NCBI RefSeq assembly: GCF_900230285.1
Contig: NZ_OCNK01000001.1
Coordinates: 868,001 to 932,000 of the forward strand
Direction of reading: 5' to 3'
Source of the DNA: Blastococcus haudaquaticus
Lineage (GTDB): Bacteria > Actinomycetota > Actinomycetes > Mycobacteriales > Geodermatophilaceae
Length of the DNA stretch: 64,000 bases
The position numbers were made by a program, and so were the translations under genes. Below the pieces are notes generated by a model that had not been told where the DNA came from, did not search any database, and worked only from the letters and a program-made list of their open reading frames with translations. Position 1 is the stretch's first letter; each line of letters begins with the position of its first letter. Below are positions 18,329 through 26,642 of this stretch, piece by piece.

Positions 18329-19696
18329 TCAGACCCGCTCGGCCGCTCGCCCCTCCGTCTTCGGCACGACCGCGTGGTCGGCGGCCAGGTCCCGCTTGCC
18401 GGTCTCGCCGTAGGAGAAGACCGCGACCACGGTGATGACAGCGCAGGCGACGAGGTACAGCGAGACCGCGGTGGTGTTGGGCTCCTCGAAGCTGCCCAGC
18501 AGCGCGAGCGCGATCAGCGGTGCCGGGGCGCCGGCGACCAGGGAGGCCAGCTGGGAGCCGATGCCGACGCCCGTGTACCGGGACTTCGTGCCGAACAGCT
18601 CGGCGAAGAAGGCCGCCTGCGGGCCGTACATCGCCCCGTGGAACAGCAGCCCGACGGTGATGGCGAGGACGCTCATCCAGAAGCTGTCGGCGTCCAGGAG
18701 GGCGAACAGGGCGAACGCCCAGGCGCCGATGCCGACCGCACCGAACAGGTAGACGGGCCTGCGCCCGATCCGGTCGGACAGGGCGCCCCACAGCGGGATG
18801 GTCACCAGGTGCACCGCCGACGCGACCACCAGGGCGTTGAGCGTGAACGAGGACTCCGCGCCCTGGGAGTTGATCAGGTAGGACAGGCTGAACGCGGTCA
18901 GCAGGTAGAACGAGACGTTCTCCGCGATCCGCGCCCCCATGGCGACGAGCACCTCGCGCTTGTAGTGCCCGAGCACGGTGAGGATCGGCGCCTTCTCCGC
19001 CACGCCCGTCTCGGCCGCCTTCTCCGCCGCGACGCGCTGCGCCTCCAGGAAGACCGGCGACTCGCTGACGGCGAGCCGCACGAAGAGCCCGACGAGGATC
19101 AGCACGGCCGACAGCAGGAACGGGATCCGCCAGCCCCAGCTCTCGAAGGCGGCGTCGGACTGGAAGGCGGCCAGCAGGGCGAGCACGCCGGTGGCGAGCA
19201 GGTTGCCGGCCGGGGCACCGGCCTGCGGCCACGACGACCAGAAGCCGCGGTTCTCCGGCTTCCCGTGCTCGGAGACGAGCAGGACGGCGCCGCCCCACTC
19301 ACCGCCGAGGGCGAAGCCCTGGATGAGACGCAGGGTGACCAGCAGGATCGGCGCGAGGACGCCGACGGTGCCGAACGTCGGCAGCAGGCCGATGGCGAAG
19401 GTCGCGCCGCCCATCATGAGCAGTGAGATCACCAGGAGCTTCTTGCGGCCGATCCGGTCGCCGAAGTGGCCGAAGACCAGGGCGCCGATGGGCCGGGCCG
19501 CGAAGCCGACGGCGTAGGTCCCGAAGGAGAGCAGGGTGCCGGCGAACTCCGACTGGTCGGGGAAGAACAGCGCCGGGAATACCAGGGCGGCCGCCGAGCC
19601 GTAGAGGAAGAAGTCGTACCACTCGACGGTGGTGCCGATGACGCTCGCGCCGACGACCTTTCCGAAGCCGGCTCGGGGCTGCGCGGGTGCGGACAT
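18329..19696 (-). CDS. MFS transporter, metabolite:H+ symporter type
   Basis: A 455-residue, 12-helix transporter of the MHS subfamily (ShiA/ProP/KgtP relatives). Signatures are GASVIGTTVEWYDFFLYGSA at the N-terminus, the loop 2-3 motif GHFGDRIGRKK, the LRLIQGFALGGEWGGAVLLV stretch and the second-half motif GALSDRIGRRPVY. These carriers import small organic acids, betaines or shikimate-type compounds with protons; the substrate is not resolved. ATG at 19696. Divergent from the 3-hydroxybutyrate dehydrogenase gene, so a ketone-body or organic-acid substrate is possible. Confidence 0.9.
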   Translation of the reverse strand: MSAPAQPRAGFGKVVGASVIGTTVEWYDFFLYGSAAALVFPALFFPDQSEFAGTLLSFGTYAVGFAARPIGALVFGHFGDRIGRKKLLVISLLMMGGATFAIGLLPTFGTVGVLAPILLVTLRLIQGFALGGEWGGAVLLVSEHGKPENRGFWSSWPQAGAPAGNLLATGVLALLAAFQSDAAFESWGWRIPFLLSAVLILVGLFVRLAVSESPVFLEAQRVAAEKAAETGVAEKAPILTVLGHYKREVLVAMGARIAENVSFYLLTAFSLSYLINSQGAESSFTLNALVVASAVHLVTIPLWGALSDRIGRRPVYLFGAVGIGAWAFALFALLDADSFWMSVLAITVGLLFHGAMYGPQAAFFAELFGTKSRYTGVGIGSQLASLVAGAPAPLIALALLGSFEEPNTTAVSLYLVACAVITVVAVFSYGETGKRDLAADHAVVPKTEGRAAERV

Positions 19697-19857
19697 GAAG
19701 ACTCCTCGCCGAGGTGGTGCCCGTCCAGGACGATGCCGGGACCGCGGAGACCCCGCGGCCTGGGCCCCCGCTACCCCGATGTGACGCAGGTCATGTCGCG
19801 GATCCGGAGCTGTCTCCCGGGCACCGCGGAGGGGGCCCGGGCCCTACGGTTGCGCGC

Positions 19858-20613
19858 ATGGCGGTCAACGGTCCCCTGAGCGGGCGACGCGCACTCATCA
19901 CCGGCGGCGGGTCGGGCATCGGGCGGGCGTGCGCGACCCGCCTGGCCGAGGCCGGGGCCGACATCGTGGTCGTCGACCGGGACGCCGAGGCCGCGGAGAG
20001 CGTCGCCGCCCAGGTCGGCGGCACCGCCGTGGCCGTCGACCTGTCCGATCTCGACGCTGTCGACGCGCTCGACCTCGCCGTCGACGTCCTGGTGAACAAC
20101 GCGGGCCTGCAGCACGTGGCGCCCCTGCACGAGTTCCCCGTGGACCGGTTCTCCTACATCCTGCGGCTGATGCTCGAGGCGCCGTTCCGGCTGGCCCGGG
20201 GGGCGCTCCCGCACATGTACGAGCGCGGGTGGGGCCGGGTCGTCAACATCAGCTCCGTCCACGGCCTGCGCGCGTCGGCATACAAGTCCGCCTACGTGAC
20301 GGCGAAGCACGGCCTGGAAGGGCTGTCCAAGGTCATCGCCCTCGAGGGCGCCGAGCACGGCGTCACGTCCAACTGCGTGAACCCCGCCTACGTCCGGACG
20401 CCTCTCGTCGAGGGGCAGATCGCCGACCAGGCCAAGGCCCACGGCCTGTCGGAGGACCAGGTCGTCGAGCAGGTCATGCTCGCCCCCGCCGCGCTCAAGC
20501 GACTGATCGAGCCCGCCGAGGTCGCCGACGCGGTGGCCTGGCTGTGCTCACCGGCCGCGCAGTCGGTCACCGGCACCTCGCTGGTGATGGACGGCGGCTG
20601 GAGCGCCCACTAG
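19858..20613 (+). CDS. 3-Hydroxybutyrate dehydrogenase (SDR)
   Basis: A 251-residue classical short-chain dehydrogenase that would interconvert D-3-hydroxybutyrate and acetoacetate with NAD+. The NAD motif is TGGGSGIG, NNAG appears in DVLVNNAGLQH, and the catalytic set is Ser in NISSVHG and Tyr/Lys in YVTAKHG. Substrate-loop sequences (NCVNPAYVRTPLVEGQIADQ, then QVMLAPAALKRLIEPAEVAD) closely match bacterial 3-hydroxybutyrate dehydrogenases. ATG at 19858. The enzyme would feed polyhydroxybutyrate or ketone-body carbon into acetyl-CoA. Confidence 0.9.
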   Translation: MAVNGPLSGRRALITGGGSGIGRACATRLAEAGADIVVVDRDAEAAESVAAQVGGTAVAVDLSDLDAVDALDLAVDVLVNNAGLQHVAPLHEFPVDRFSYILRLMLEAPFRLARGALPHMYERGWGRVVNISSVHGLRASAYKSAYVTAKHGLEGLSKVIALEGAEHGVTSNCVNPAYVRTPLVEGQIADQAKAHGLSEDQVVEQVMLAPAALKRLIEPAEVADAVAWLCSPAAQSVTGTSLVMDGGWSAH

Positions 20614-20647
20614 GGGAGCATCCGACCGCTGCTCCTAGCCTGGAGGC

Positions 20648-21541
20648 GTGCACCCCACCGTCGACGCCACCGTCGACCCCACCGCCGACACCGCCGTGCT
20701 GTCGCACGAGGAGTGGGCCGGTCGCACCGCGGCCCACGAGGCGCGGGTCGACCGGTGGGCGGTCCCGCACCGGGAGCGCCGGCAGCGCGGGGAGCCCCAC
20801 CCCGTCCTGGACTTCCTGTTCAGCTACTACTCCGAGTCTCCCGGGCGGCTGCGTCGCTGGCACCCCGGCCCCGGCCTCGCGCTGGCCGCTCCGGCGCCGC
20901 ACGCGGAGTGGCGCTGGTACACGGCGGACGGCACCACCGTGCGCCTGGACGTCGCCGCCTTCCTCGCCGACCGTGGCGACACCGTCCGGTTCGTCCGCCG
21001 ACTGCTCGCCGCCACCGCGTCCCGGCCCGCGTTCAGCGGCTGTCTCGGCCTGCACGAGTGGGCGATGGTCTACCGCGGCACCGGGACCCGGCATCCGATT
21101 CCGCTCCGCCTCGGGCAGCAGGGCACCGACGACGTCGTCGAGGCGCACCCCATCCGGTGCAGCCACTTCGACGCCTTCCGCTTCTTCACCGGGCCCGCGG
21201 TCGGTCGCAACCGTCTGCAGCCCACGCGGGAGACCCAGGTGGAGCTGGAGCAGCCGGGCTGCCTCCACGCGGGCATGGATCTCTACAAGTGGGCCTACAA
21301 GCTCAGCCCCGCGACGCCGGGGCACCTGCTCGCCGACTGCTTCGAGCTCGCCGTGGACATCCGGGTGCTCGACATGCGGGCCTCTCCGTACGACCTGCGC
21401 GAGCACGGGTACGCGCCGGTCGCGATCGAGACGCCGGAGGGGAAGGCGGAGTACGTGGCGGCGCAGCGGGGGTTCGCCGAGCGGGGCGCCGTCCTGCGCG
21501 CCCGCCTGCTCGAGCTCTGCGCCGACCTGATCGACGGCTGA
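20648..21541 (+). CDS. Conserved actinobacterial protein, often labelled 3-methyladenine DNA glycosylase
   Basis: A 297-residue soluble protein. Homologues in streptomycetes and mycobacteria carry the label 3-methyladenine DNA glycosylase, but I see no helix-hairpin-helix or AAG-type active site, so the label looks inherited. Conserved-looking parts are HPVLDFLFSYYSESPGRLRR, GLHEWAMVYRG, LEQPGCLHAGMDLYKWAYKL and ELAVDIRVLDMRASPYDL. The many Trp, Tyr and His residues suggest a small-molecule or flavin-type enzyme. GTG at 20648; the first 15 residues are a degenerate TVD/TAD repeat. It follows the dehydrogenase by 34 bases. Confidence 0.75.
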   Translation: MHPTVDATVDPTADTAVLSHEEWAGRTAAHEARVDRWAVPHRERRQRGEPHPVLDFLFSYYSESPGRLRRWHPGPGLALAAPAPHAEWRWYTADGTTVRLDVAAFLADRGDTVRFVRRLLAATASRPAFSGCLGLHEWAMVYRGTGTRHPIPLRLGQQGTDDVVEAHPIRCSHFDAFRFFTGPAVGRNRLQPTRETQVELEQPGCLHAGMDLYKWAYKLSPATPGHLLADCFELAVDIRVLDMRASPYDLREHGYAPVAIETPEGKAEYVAAQRGFAERGAVLRARLLELCADLIDG

Positions 21542-21548
21542 CCGCGCG

Positions 21549-21710
21549 TCAGCCGAAGGCGATCGGCGGGACGTTCCCGTCGTCGAGGTTCCGTCCTCTG
21601 CCGCAGCGCCGGCACACCTGCCGCGCGGGACCCTGCAGACGTTCGTCCGCTGGGTGCTGCCGCACGTAGTCGTGCCAGCCGAGGCGACAGCGCCACGGCT
21701 TTCCGGCCAT
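21549..21710 (-). CDS. Small zinc-ribbon-like protein
   Basis: A 53-residue protein, ATG at 21710. It has WRCRLGWHDYV and QVCRRCGRG, giving a Cys-x5-His and a CxxC pair that could bind one zinc ion. Small proteins of this style (DUF1660-like) occur in actinobacteria and phages without known function. It converges on the gene before it with seven bases between stops. Confidence 0.55.
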   Translation of the reverse strand: MAGKPWRCRLGWHDYVRQHPADERLQGPARQVCRRCGRGRNLDDGNVPPIAFG

Positions 21711-21825
21711 GGCCGCACGGTAGGGGCGGCCGGACCCGCGGCCCAGAGCCTTCCGTCCCTCCCCGGACGCCGGCCGTCCGCCCGCCCGAGGCCGTTCCGT
21801 CACCGGCGCGACGTACGGTCTTCGG

Positions 21826-22659
21826 GTGACCTCCACCCGCACCGGCCGCTGGGTGCGGCTCGACGGCACCACGAACACCCGCGATCTCGGGGGGCTGCCC
21901 ACCGCGGACGGCGGCCGGACGGTGCCGGGCCGCATCCTGCGCAGCGACAACCTGCAGACCCTGAGTGACGACGACGTGCGGCTGCTGGTGGACGAGATCG
22001 GCCTGCGCCAGGTCGTCGACCTGCGCACCACGGCGGAGATCCTGCTGGAGGGCCGCGGACCGCTGCGGGACGTCGCGGACGTGACCCACCGGCACTTCAC
22101 CCTCCTGCCCGAGCGGGGGCACCACACCGACGTCTTCGCCGTCGAGGAGGACGACGCCGAGCTCGACCTGCCGGCCGGCTGGCTGGAGTCGCTGCTCCCC
22201 CGCCAGGTCGCGGCGCACGACGAGGGCGAATCACCCGCCGTGCGGTCCTACCTCGGTTACCTCGGCCAGCGCGGCGACAACGTGGTCGAGGCGCTGCGCG
22301 CCCTCACCCACGCGGGGCCCGGAGCCTCGGTGGTGCACTGCGCCGCCGGGAAGGACCGGACCGGCGTGGTCTGCGCGCTCTCCCTGGCCGTCGCCGGCGT
22401 CCCCCACGAGGAGATCGTGGCCGACTACGCCATGACCGCCGAGGTCATCGACGCGCTGGTGGCCAAGCTGGCGTCCTCGCCGACCTACGCCGAGGACATG
22501 CAGACGCGGGACGTCGCCAGCCACACGCCCCGGGCCGAGACGATGGCGCGGGTGCTGGCACTGCTCGACGAACGGCACGGCGGGCCGCTCGGCTGGCTGG
22601 AGTCCCACGGGTTCGGTGCCGACGAGCAGGCCGTCCTGCGGTCCCGCCTGCGCGACTGA
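21826..22659 (+). CDS. Tyrosine-phosphatase-like protein (PtpB/Y_phosphatase3 family)
   Basis: A 277-residue protein with the Cys-x5-Arg phosphatase loop (VVHCAAGKDRTG) and the N-terminal NTRDLGGLPTADG motif typical of the PtpB-like dual-specificity family, plus IDALVAKLASSP near the C-terminus. Members dephosphorylate phosphotyrosine, phosphoserine or phosphoinositides; mycobacterial PtpB is secreted, but no signal peptide is visible here. GTG at 21826. Only one base separates its stop from that of the convergent GGDEF gene. Confidence 0.9.
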   Translation: MTSTRTGRWVRLDGTTNTRDLGGLPTADGGRTVPGRILRSDNLQTLSDDDVRLLVDEIGLRQVVDLRTTAEILLEGRGPLRDVADVTHRHFTLLPERGHHTDVFAVEEDDAELDLPAGWLESLLPRQVAAHDEGESPAVRSYLGYLGQRGDNVVEALRALTHAGPGASVVHCAAGKDRTGVVCALSLAVAGVPHEEIVADYAMTAEVIDALVAKLASSPTYAEDMQTRDVASHTPRAETMARVLALLDERHGGPLGWLESHGFGADEQAVLRSRLRD

Positions 22660-22660
22660 G

Positions 22661-24727
22661 TCAGCGGGTGGCGCGGGCCGCCCGTCCGGCGGAGCCGCCG
22701 CGCTGCTTGTCCCGGTACATGGCGGCGTCCGCCTCGCGGATCAGTTCATCGGCCGTGCGCTCGACGTCGGCCCCGTGCACCGCGACGCCGACGCTCGTGC
22801 CGACGACGACGTCGGTGCCCTCCAGGCGGAACGGCTCGGTGAAGCACTCCGCCACCCGCTCGGCCAGCCCGTGCGCGCCCGCGGCGTCGGCCAGTCCGGG
22901 CAGCACGATGGCGAACTCGTCGCCGCTGAGCCGCCCGACGGTGTCACCGGGGCGCACGACCGCGCGGAGCCGCGCCGCCACCTGACGCAGCAGCTCGTCC
23001 CCCGCGGCATGCCCGAGGGAGTCGTTGACCGCCTTGAACCCGTCCAGGTCGCAGAAGAGGACGCCCAGGTGGGCGCCGGGCCGGGCTCCGGGCAGCTCGC
23101 CCTCCAGCCGCTCCAGGAAGAGCACCCGGTTCGGCAGGCCGGTGAGCGCGTCGTGACTGGCCTGGTGCCGGACGGTCTCCAGCAGCCGCGCCTTCTGCAG
23201 CGCCGTGGAGGCCTGGTCACCGACGCCGCGCAGCCGGGCGAGCACGTCGCCGCCCAGCTCCTCCGGCGCCTGGCCCGCCTCCCAGCTCGCCGTGGCCACG
23301 CCCAGGAAGGTCGCCCCCGACAGCAGGGGGACGGCGACGACGTCGGAGACGGCGATCTCGGCCAGGAGCCGCTGCAGCGCCGGGCTGCTGTCGCCGGCGC
23401 TGATGATGCGGGGCTCCCGGTCGGTGAGCATCCCGACCAGCTCGGGGGTGTCCTCGGGGCGCAGGGCCGTGCCGAGGAGGACGTCACGCCGGCCCGGTCC
23501 GGTGCCCGCCGAGGCCAGGGCGCGCAGCTGCCCCTCGGCCGGGTCCCAGAGCATGACCGAGGCGCTGCTGCAGCCCACCACGCGCGGCAGGGCGGCGGCG
23601 ACGATCGAGCTGATGGCCGACGCGTCCGACGCCCCGGCCAGCTCGTGGGCGAGGGACAGGAGCGCGCCGGCGCGGTCGGCCTCCAACCGGGCGTGCTCCA
23701 GCGCGAGGATCAGGTCGAGGGCGGCGGCGGCGTGCCCGGCGTACGCCGCGAGCATCGACTCCTCGTCACCCATCGTGCCGCTGCCGGCCGGGTAGATGGC
23801 CGCCAGCCGGCCGTGCGACCGGCGGGCGGAGGCGACGTCGACGACGACGGCGTTGGGCCCGAGGTCGCCGCCGGCGAGCAGCACGTCCGCGAGCGCGGTC
23901 ACCTGCTCGGTGGGGAGTCCGGCGCTGTGCACCGTCGGCTGACCACCGCCGGGGGCCCGCACCGCCAGCAGGTACGCGGGCGCCAGCACGGCCTCGGCCG
24001 CCCGGGTCACGATCCGCCGGAGCGCCGAGTCGACGTCGTCGCTGCCCACGAGCTCGGTCGCCGCCGACTGCAGCGTCCGCAGCTGGCCGCGCAGGGCGTG
24101 CAGCTCGGGGCTGACCTCGTCCACCGCACGACGGCGGCGCAGCCTGCTGCGCCGGTCCCACGAGATCCGGTAGAGGCAGGATGCGTGGCCGTCGGACTCG
24201 CACTCGTCGTGCTCGATGCGCGCCGGAGGAAGACCGAAGACCGTGGGGACGACGCTGAAGAGACCCTGGGCGTAGCTGCAGTCGAGCCTGGAGTGCTCGA
24301 AACCCGGGTGGAGCGTGTACCGGATGGTGGCCGTGGTCGCGCCGGCCTCGAGGACCTCCATGGTCGACGTCGTGCTGAACTTGGCCACCGCACGTGGTAG
24401 CTGCTTGATGACCTGGCGCGGGCTGCCCATCGTGCGCAGCAGGATCACGATCGAGTGCGCGAGCCCGGTCTGCAGGGCGGCGGCCCCGACCTTGAACATG
24501 AGCTCGGGGTCGTCGAGCACCTCGGTGGCCGCGGCGAACAGCCGGATGCGCGTCTCGTAGCTCCACCAGAGCGACTGGTCCTCGAGCTGCTCGGCCGTGG
24601 CCGTGACGCCGGCCCGCAGGAGTACCTGGTCGACCGCCTCGGTGCCGCCGATCGTCCGGACGTAGCGGAGGAGTCCCCCCGTGGTGGCGCCCGACGTCTC
24701 ACGGGCCTCGTCCCCGGTGGCGCTCAC
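22661..24727 (-). CDS. V4R-like / GAF / GGDEF diguanylate cyclase
   Basis: A 688-residue soluble protein (GTG at 24727). N-terminal helical and V4R-like sensor part (about 15-200) ends in EHDECESDGHASCLYRISW, a His/Cys-rich pattern like V4R or haem-NO-type domains. GAF-like regions follow (about 220-350 and 370-510). The GGDEF domain (about 520-685) has RLSGDEFAIVLP, so the motif is SGDEF, which is often still active, with an RxxD inhibitory site (RPGD) five residues upstream. Ribosome-binding site is weak; an ATG at 24835 would add 36 low-complexity residues. Expected to make cyclic di-GMP in response to an unknown small molecule. Confidence 0.83.
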   Translation of the reverse strand: MSATGDEARETSGATTGGLLRYVRTIGGTEAVDQVLLRAGVTATAEQLEDQSLWWSYETRIRLFAAATEVLDDPELMFKVGAAALQTGLAHSIVILLRTMGSPRQVIKQLPRAVAKFSTTSTMEVLEAGATTATIRYTLHPGFEHSRLDCSYAQGLFSVVPTVFGLPPARIEHDECESDGHASCLYRISWDRRSRLRRRRAVDEVSPELHALRGQLRTLQSAATELVGSDDVDSALRRIVTRAAEAVLAPAYLLAVRAPGGGQPTVHSAGLPTEQVTALADVLLAGGDLGPNAVVVDVASARRSHGRLAAIYPAGSGTMGDEESMLAAYAGHAAAALDLILALEHARLEADRAGALLSLAHELAGASDASAISSIVAAALPRVVGCSSASVMLWDPAEGQLRALASAGTGPGRRDVLLGTALRPEDTPELVGMLTDREPRIISAGDSSPALQRLLAEIAVSDVVAVPLLSGATFLGVATASWEAGQAPEELGGDVLARLRGVGDQASTALQKARLLETVRHQASHDALTGLPNRVLFLERLEGELPGARPGAHLGVLFCDLDGFKAVNDSLGHAAGDELLRQVAARLRAVVRPGDTVGRLSGDEFAIVLPGLADAAGAHGLAERVAECFTEPFRLEGTDVVVGTSVGVAVHGADVERTADELIREADAAMYRDKQRGGSAGRAARATR

Positions 24728-25031
24728 GGGGCACAGCCCGGCCGGGACGTCGACGCCATCGACACCGTCGACGCCGACCGCCCACCGGCGACGGCGCCCG
24801 GGACGGTCGACATCCGCATGAGAAGCACGATGCATGAAACGGCATGAATTGGCGCGGGCCTGAGGTCCCTGCCCCGATCGGGGGACGGGGCGGAGGAGCC
24901 GACCGCCCCCACACGGAGCCGTCGGTGGCGTCCGGACCCCTCGCGAGTGCCGCCGGAGCGGAGCCCTGCGGAGCGCAAATACCCCATGGGGGTATCGCGG
25001 GTCGACGGAAGCGCCTCCGCGGAACGCCTCC
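24728..25031. other. Non-coding region with a CsoR-like palindrome
   Basis: About 300 bases between the divergent GGDEF gene and the truncated DUF4396 gene. Apart from the palindrome at 24979-24995 I see no gene, RNA or other clear signal. Confidence 0.6.
24979..24995 (+). promoter_or_regulatory. CsoR-like copper operator
   Basis: ATACCCCATGGGGGTAT is a near-perfect dyad with the TACCC...GGGTA form of actinobacterial CsoR copper-repressor sites. It lies 37 bases upstream of the DUF4396 start. Confidence 0.55.
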
Positions 25032-25238
25032 GTGCACCCACAGCAACAGCATGGCAGCACGGAGCAACCGGTCACCTGGGCGGCTGCCCGGCGGGCGACG
25101 CTGCACTGCCTCACCGGGTGCGCAATCCGAGAGGTGCTGGGCATGGTCATCGGCACCTCGCTCGGCCTGCACGACGCCGCTACCGTCGCCCTGGCCGTCG
25201 CCCTGGCCGTCGTCCTCGGCCACGCCCGAGGACGGTGA
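25032..25238 (+). pseudogene. Truncated DUF4396 membrane protein
   Basis: A 68-residue frame from GTG at 25032. The N-terminus matches the start of DUF4396 proteins (His-rich leader, then ATLHCLTGCAIREVLGMVIG and a hydrophobic helix), but it stops after about one and a half helices at GHARGR. Family members, as I recall, are well over 130 residues with several helices. The frame ends just before a strong hairpin, so the rest is absent. A 12-bp tandem repeat (GCCGTCGCCCTG type, about 25186-25215) lies near the break. Members are often found with copper-handling genes, which fits the CsoR-like site. It may be a decayed gene or a short functional derivative. Confidence 0.6.
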
Positions 25239-25254
25239 ACGGCCCCGGACAGCG

Positions 25255-25289
25255 AGCGACCCCGGCCTCCGCGGGAGGTCGGGGTCGCT
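25255..25289. terminator. Strong hairpin terminator
   Basis: AGCGACCCCGGCCTCC (25255-25270) pairs with GGAGGTCGGGGTCGCT (25274-25289) with one G-T wobble and a three-base loop. It lies between the truncated DUF4396 gene and a convergent small gene. Confidence 0.8.
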
Positions 25290-25318
25290 CTGGAGCGCCG
25301 AAGGACGGCGCCGCCGGG

Positions 25319-25453
25319 TCAGCGGCTGTTGGCGAGGGTGAGGAGCTCGTCGCGCATGGCCGGGCTGCTCGTACGGGCGAGAGCCTGGTTCAGCGCCCGC
25401 CGGGTACGCGCGGCCTGCCGACGCTGCTGCCACCGGGTCGTCACGCTGCTCAT
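25319..25453 (-). CDS. Small basic hypothetical protein
   Basis: A 44-residue protein, ATG at 25453 with an AGAGG-type ribosome-binding site. It has a basic helix (TRWQQRRQAARTRRALNQAL) followed by MRDELLTLANSR. I recall near-identical short frames in other Geodermatophilaceae. Likely a single amphipathic helix; nucleic-acid or ribosome contact is possible but not shown. The 190 bases upstream carry an AT-richer stretch likely to hold its promoter. Confidence 0.6.
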   Translation of the reverse strand: MSSVTTRWQQRRQAARTRRALNQALARTSSPAMRDELLTLANSR

Positions 25454-25597
25454 CTCTGCTTGCCTCTTTCGTCGAATCTGGTGCCTACACCCTTAGTAAT
25501 GCAGGTTGACACCACTGTATTCCGACGAATCCCAACCAGAAGTGAAGCGTGGCCGAAGTTCTCTCACTCGGAGGGGTGAGAACGGTCACCCGACGAC

Positions 25598-25634
25598 GAC
25601 GGCGCCCGTCCCCACGCGGGGGACGGGCGCCGTC
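25598..25634. terminator. Hairpin terminator of the SRPBCC gene
   Basis: GACGGCGCCCGTCCCC (25598-25613) pairs perfectly with GGGGACGGGCGCCGTC (25619-25634). It lies 16 bases after the stop of the minus-strand SRPBCC gene. Confidence 0.8.
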
Positions 25635-25649
25635 GGCAGATCCGGTCGG

Positions 25650-26111
25650 TCAGCTGGGGCGCTCGACGTCCCCGCGCCAGGCACCGGTCTCGGTGCCGCG
25701 GCTCTCGATGAACTCCTTGAACTTCTTCGCGTCCGCCTTCACCTGGCGGTCGTCGAAGCCGAGGGCGGCGCCGGCCTTCTCGACGAGGCCCTCGGGCTCC
25801 CAGTCGATCTGGATCATCACCCGGGTCTTGGCGTCGTCCAGGCGGTGGAAGGTGACCACCCCGGCGTGCTTGGCCTCACCGGTGGTGCTGGTCCAGGCGA
25901 CGCGCTCCTCGGGGTGCTGCTCGGTGATCTCGGCGTCGAACTCGCGCTTCACGCCGTCGATGTTGGTGACCCAGTGGGTGTGGGTGTCGTCGAGCTGGGT
26001 GATCCGCTCGACCCCGCCCATGAACTGCGGGAACGACTCGAACTGCGTCCACTGGTCGTAGGCGACGCGGATGGGGACGTCGACGTCGATCGCTTCCTGC
26101 ACGCTGGCCAC
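25650..26111 (-). CDS. SRPBCC-fold (polyketide cyclase/dehydrase-like) protein
   Basis: A 153-residue START-like protein. The N-terminal strand and helix (AIDVDVPIRVAYDQWTQFES) followed by FPQFMGGVERITQLDDTHTH, and the C-terminal long helix (KADAKKFKEFIESRG), define the SRPBCC fold. Such proteins bind hydrophobic ligands in a central pocket; in actinobacteria this subgroup is often stress-induced. GTG at 26111. A sigma-B-like -10 (GGGTAG) lies about 40 bases upstream. Confidence 0.87.
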   Translation of the reverse strand: MASVQEAIDVDVPIRVAYDQWTQFESFPQFMGGVERITQLDDTHTHWVTNIDGVKREFDAEITEQHPEERVAWTSTTGEAKHAGVVTFHRLDDAKTRVMIQIDWEPEGLVEKAGAALGFDDRQVKADAKKFKEFIESRGTETGAWRGDVERPS

Positions 26112-26149
26112 TGCTGCGCTCCTCTGCTCGGGAATCGGTCGTGCACCGC

Positions 26150-26155
26150 CTACCC
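26150..26155 (-). promoter_or_regulatory. Possible sigma-B-type -10 element
   Basis: GGGTAG on the minus strand, about 40 bases before the SRPBCC start, with GTGTC about 17 bases further upstream as a loose -35. This resembles a general-stress promoter. Confidence 0.35.
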
Positions 26156-26173
26156 CCTCGGATTCAACGCGAC

Positions 26174-26189
26174 ACCTGCACGTGCAGGT
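26174..26189. promoter_or_regulatory. Perfect 16-bp palindrome
   Basis: ACCTGCACGTGCAGGT is a perfect dyad between the 3' end of the PPOX gene and the SRPBCC promoter. It could be an operator or a short terminator hairpin. Confidence 0.45.
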
Positions 26190-26210
26190 CAGCGCAGTGC
26201 GGCCGCCCCG

Positions 26211-26606
26211 TCAGGTGATGAGCAGGGCGAGTCGTTCCGTCCGGGGACGGCGGCGCAGCCGCTCCACGAGCCGCTCGATCCCCAGGACGATCCGGGACTC
26301 CAGGGGGTACGTCCGCCGGATGACGGTCCGGGCCCCGTCGACGTCGGCCGGGGCCTCCCGCAGCTCCGCCGTCCCGTCGACCGGCTCGACGCCGTCGGCG
26401 ACCTTCCCGAAGCGCCCGCACGGGCGGATCTGGACGCGGGGGTCGCTGCGGAGCCGCGTGACCTTCCCGCTCCCGGCCGGTGTCAGGACGACGAGGGCCG
26501 CTCCGGCCCGGCCCACCCACACCGGGGTGGACACCGGCTCCCCCGAGCGGCGGAACGTGGTCAGCGAGACGAAGCGCGAGTCGGCGAGCGGCAGCAGGGA
26601 GTCCAC
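26211..26606 (-). CDS. PPOX-class F420-dependent oxidoreductase
   Basis: A 131-residue split-barrel protein of the TIGR03666 (Rv2061-like) group: RFVSLTTFRRSGEPVSTPVW at the N-terminus, then SGKVTRLRSDPRVQIRPCGR. This group is expected to use F420 rather than FMN. GTG at 26606. The last 35 residues are basic. Reaction unknown; relatives reduce small electrophiles. Confidence 0.87.
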   Translation of the reverse strand: MDSLLPLADSRFVSLTTFRRSGEPVSTPVWVGRAGAALVVLTPAGSGKVTRLRSDPRVQIRPCGRFGKVADGVEPVDGTAELREAPADVDGARTVIRRTYPLESRIVLGIERLVERLRRRPRTERLALLIT

Positions 26607-26642
26607 GGCCCGACGGTAGGCGCCCCGCCGCGATCGTCGCCG

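Noticed and set aside
20648-21541. Functional 3-methyladenine DNA glycosylase
   Set aside because: No glycosylase motif is visible; the label seems to be inherited annotation.
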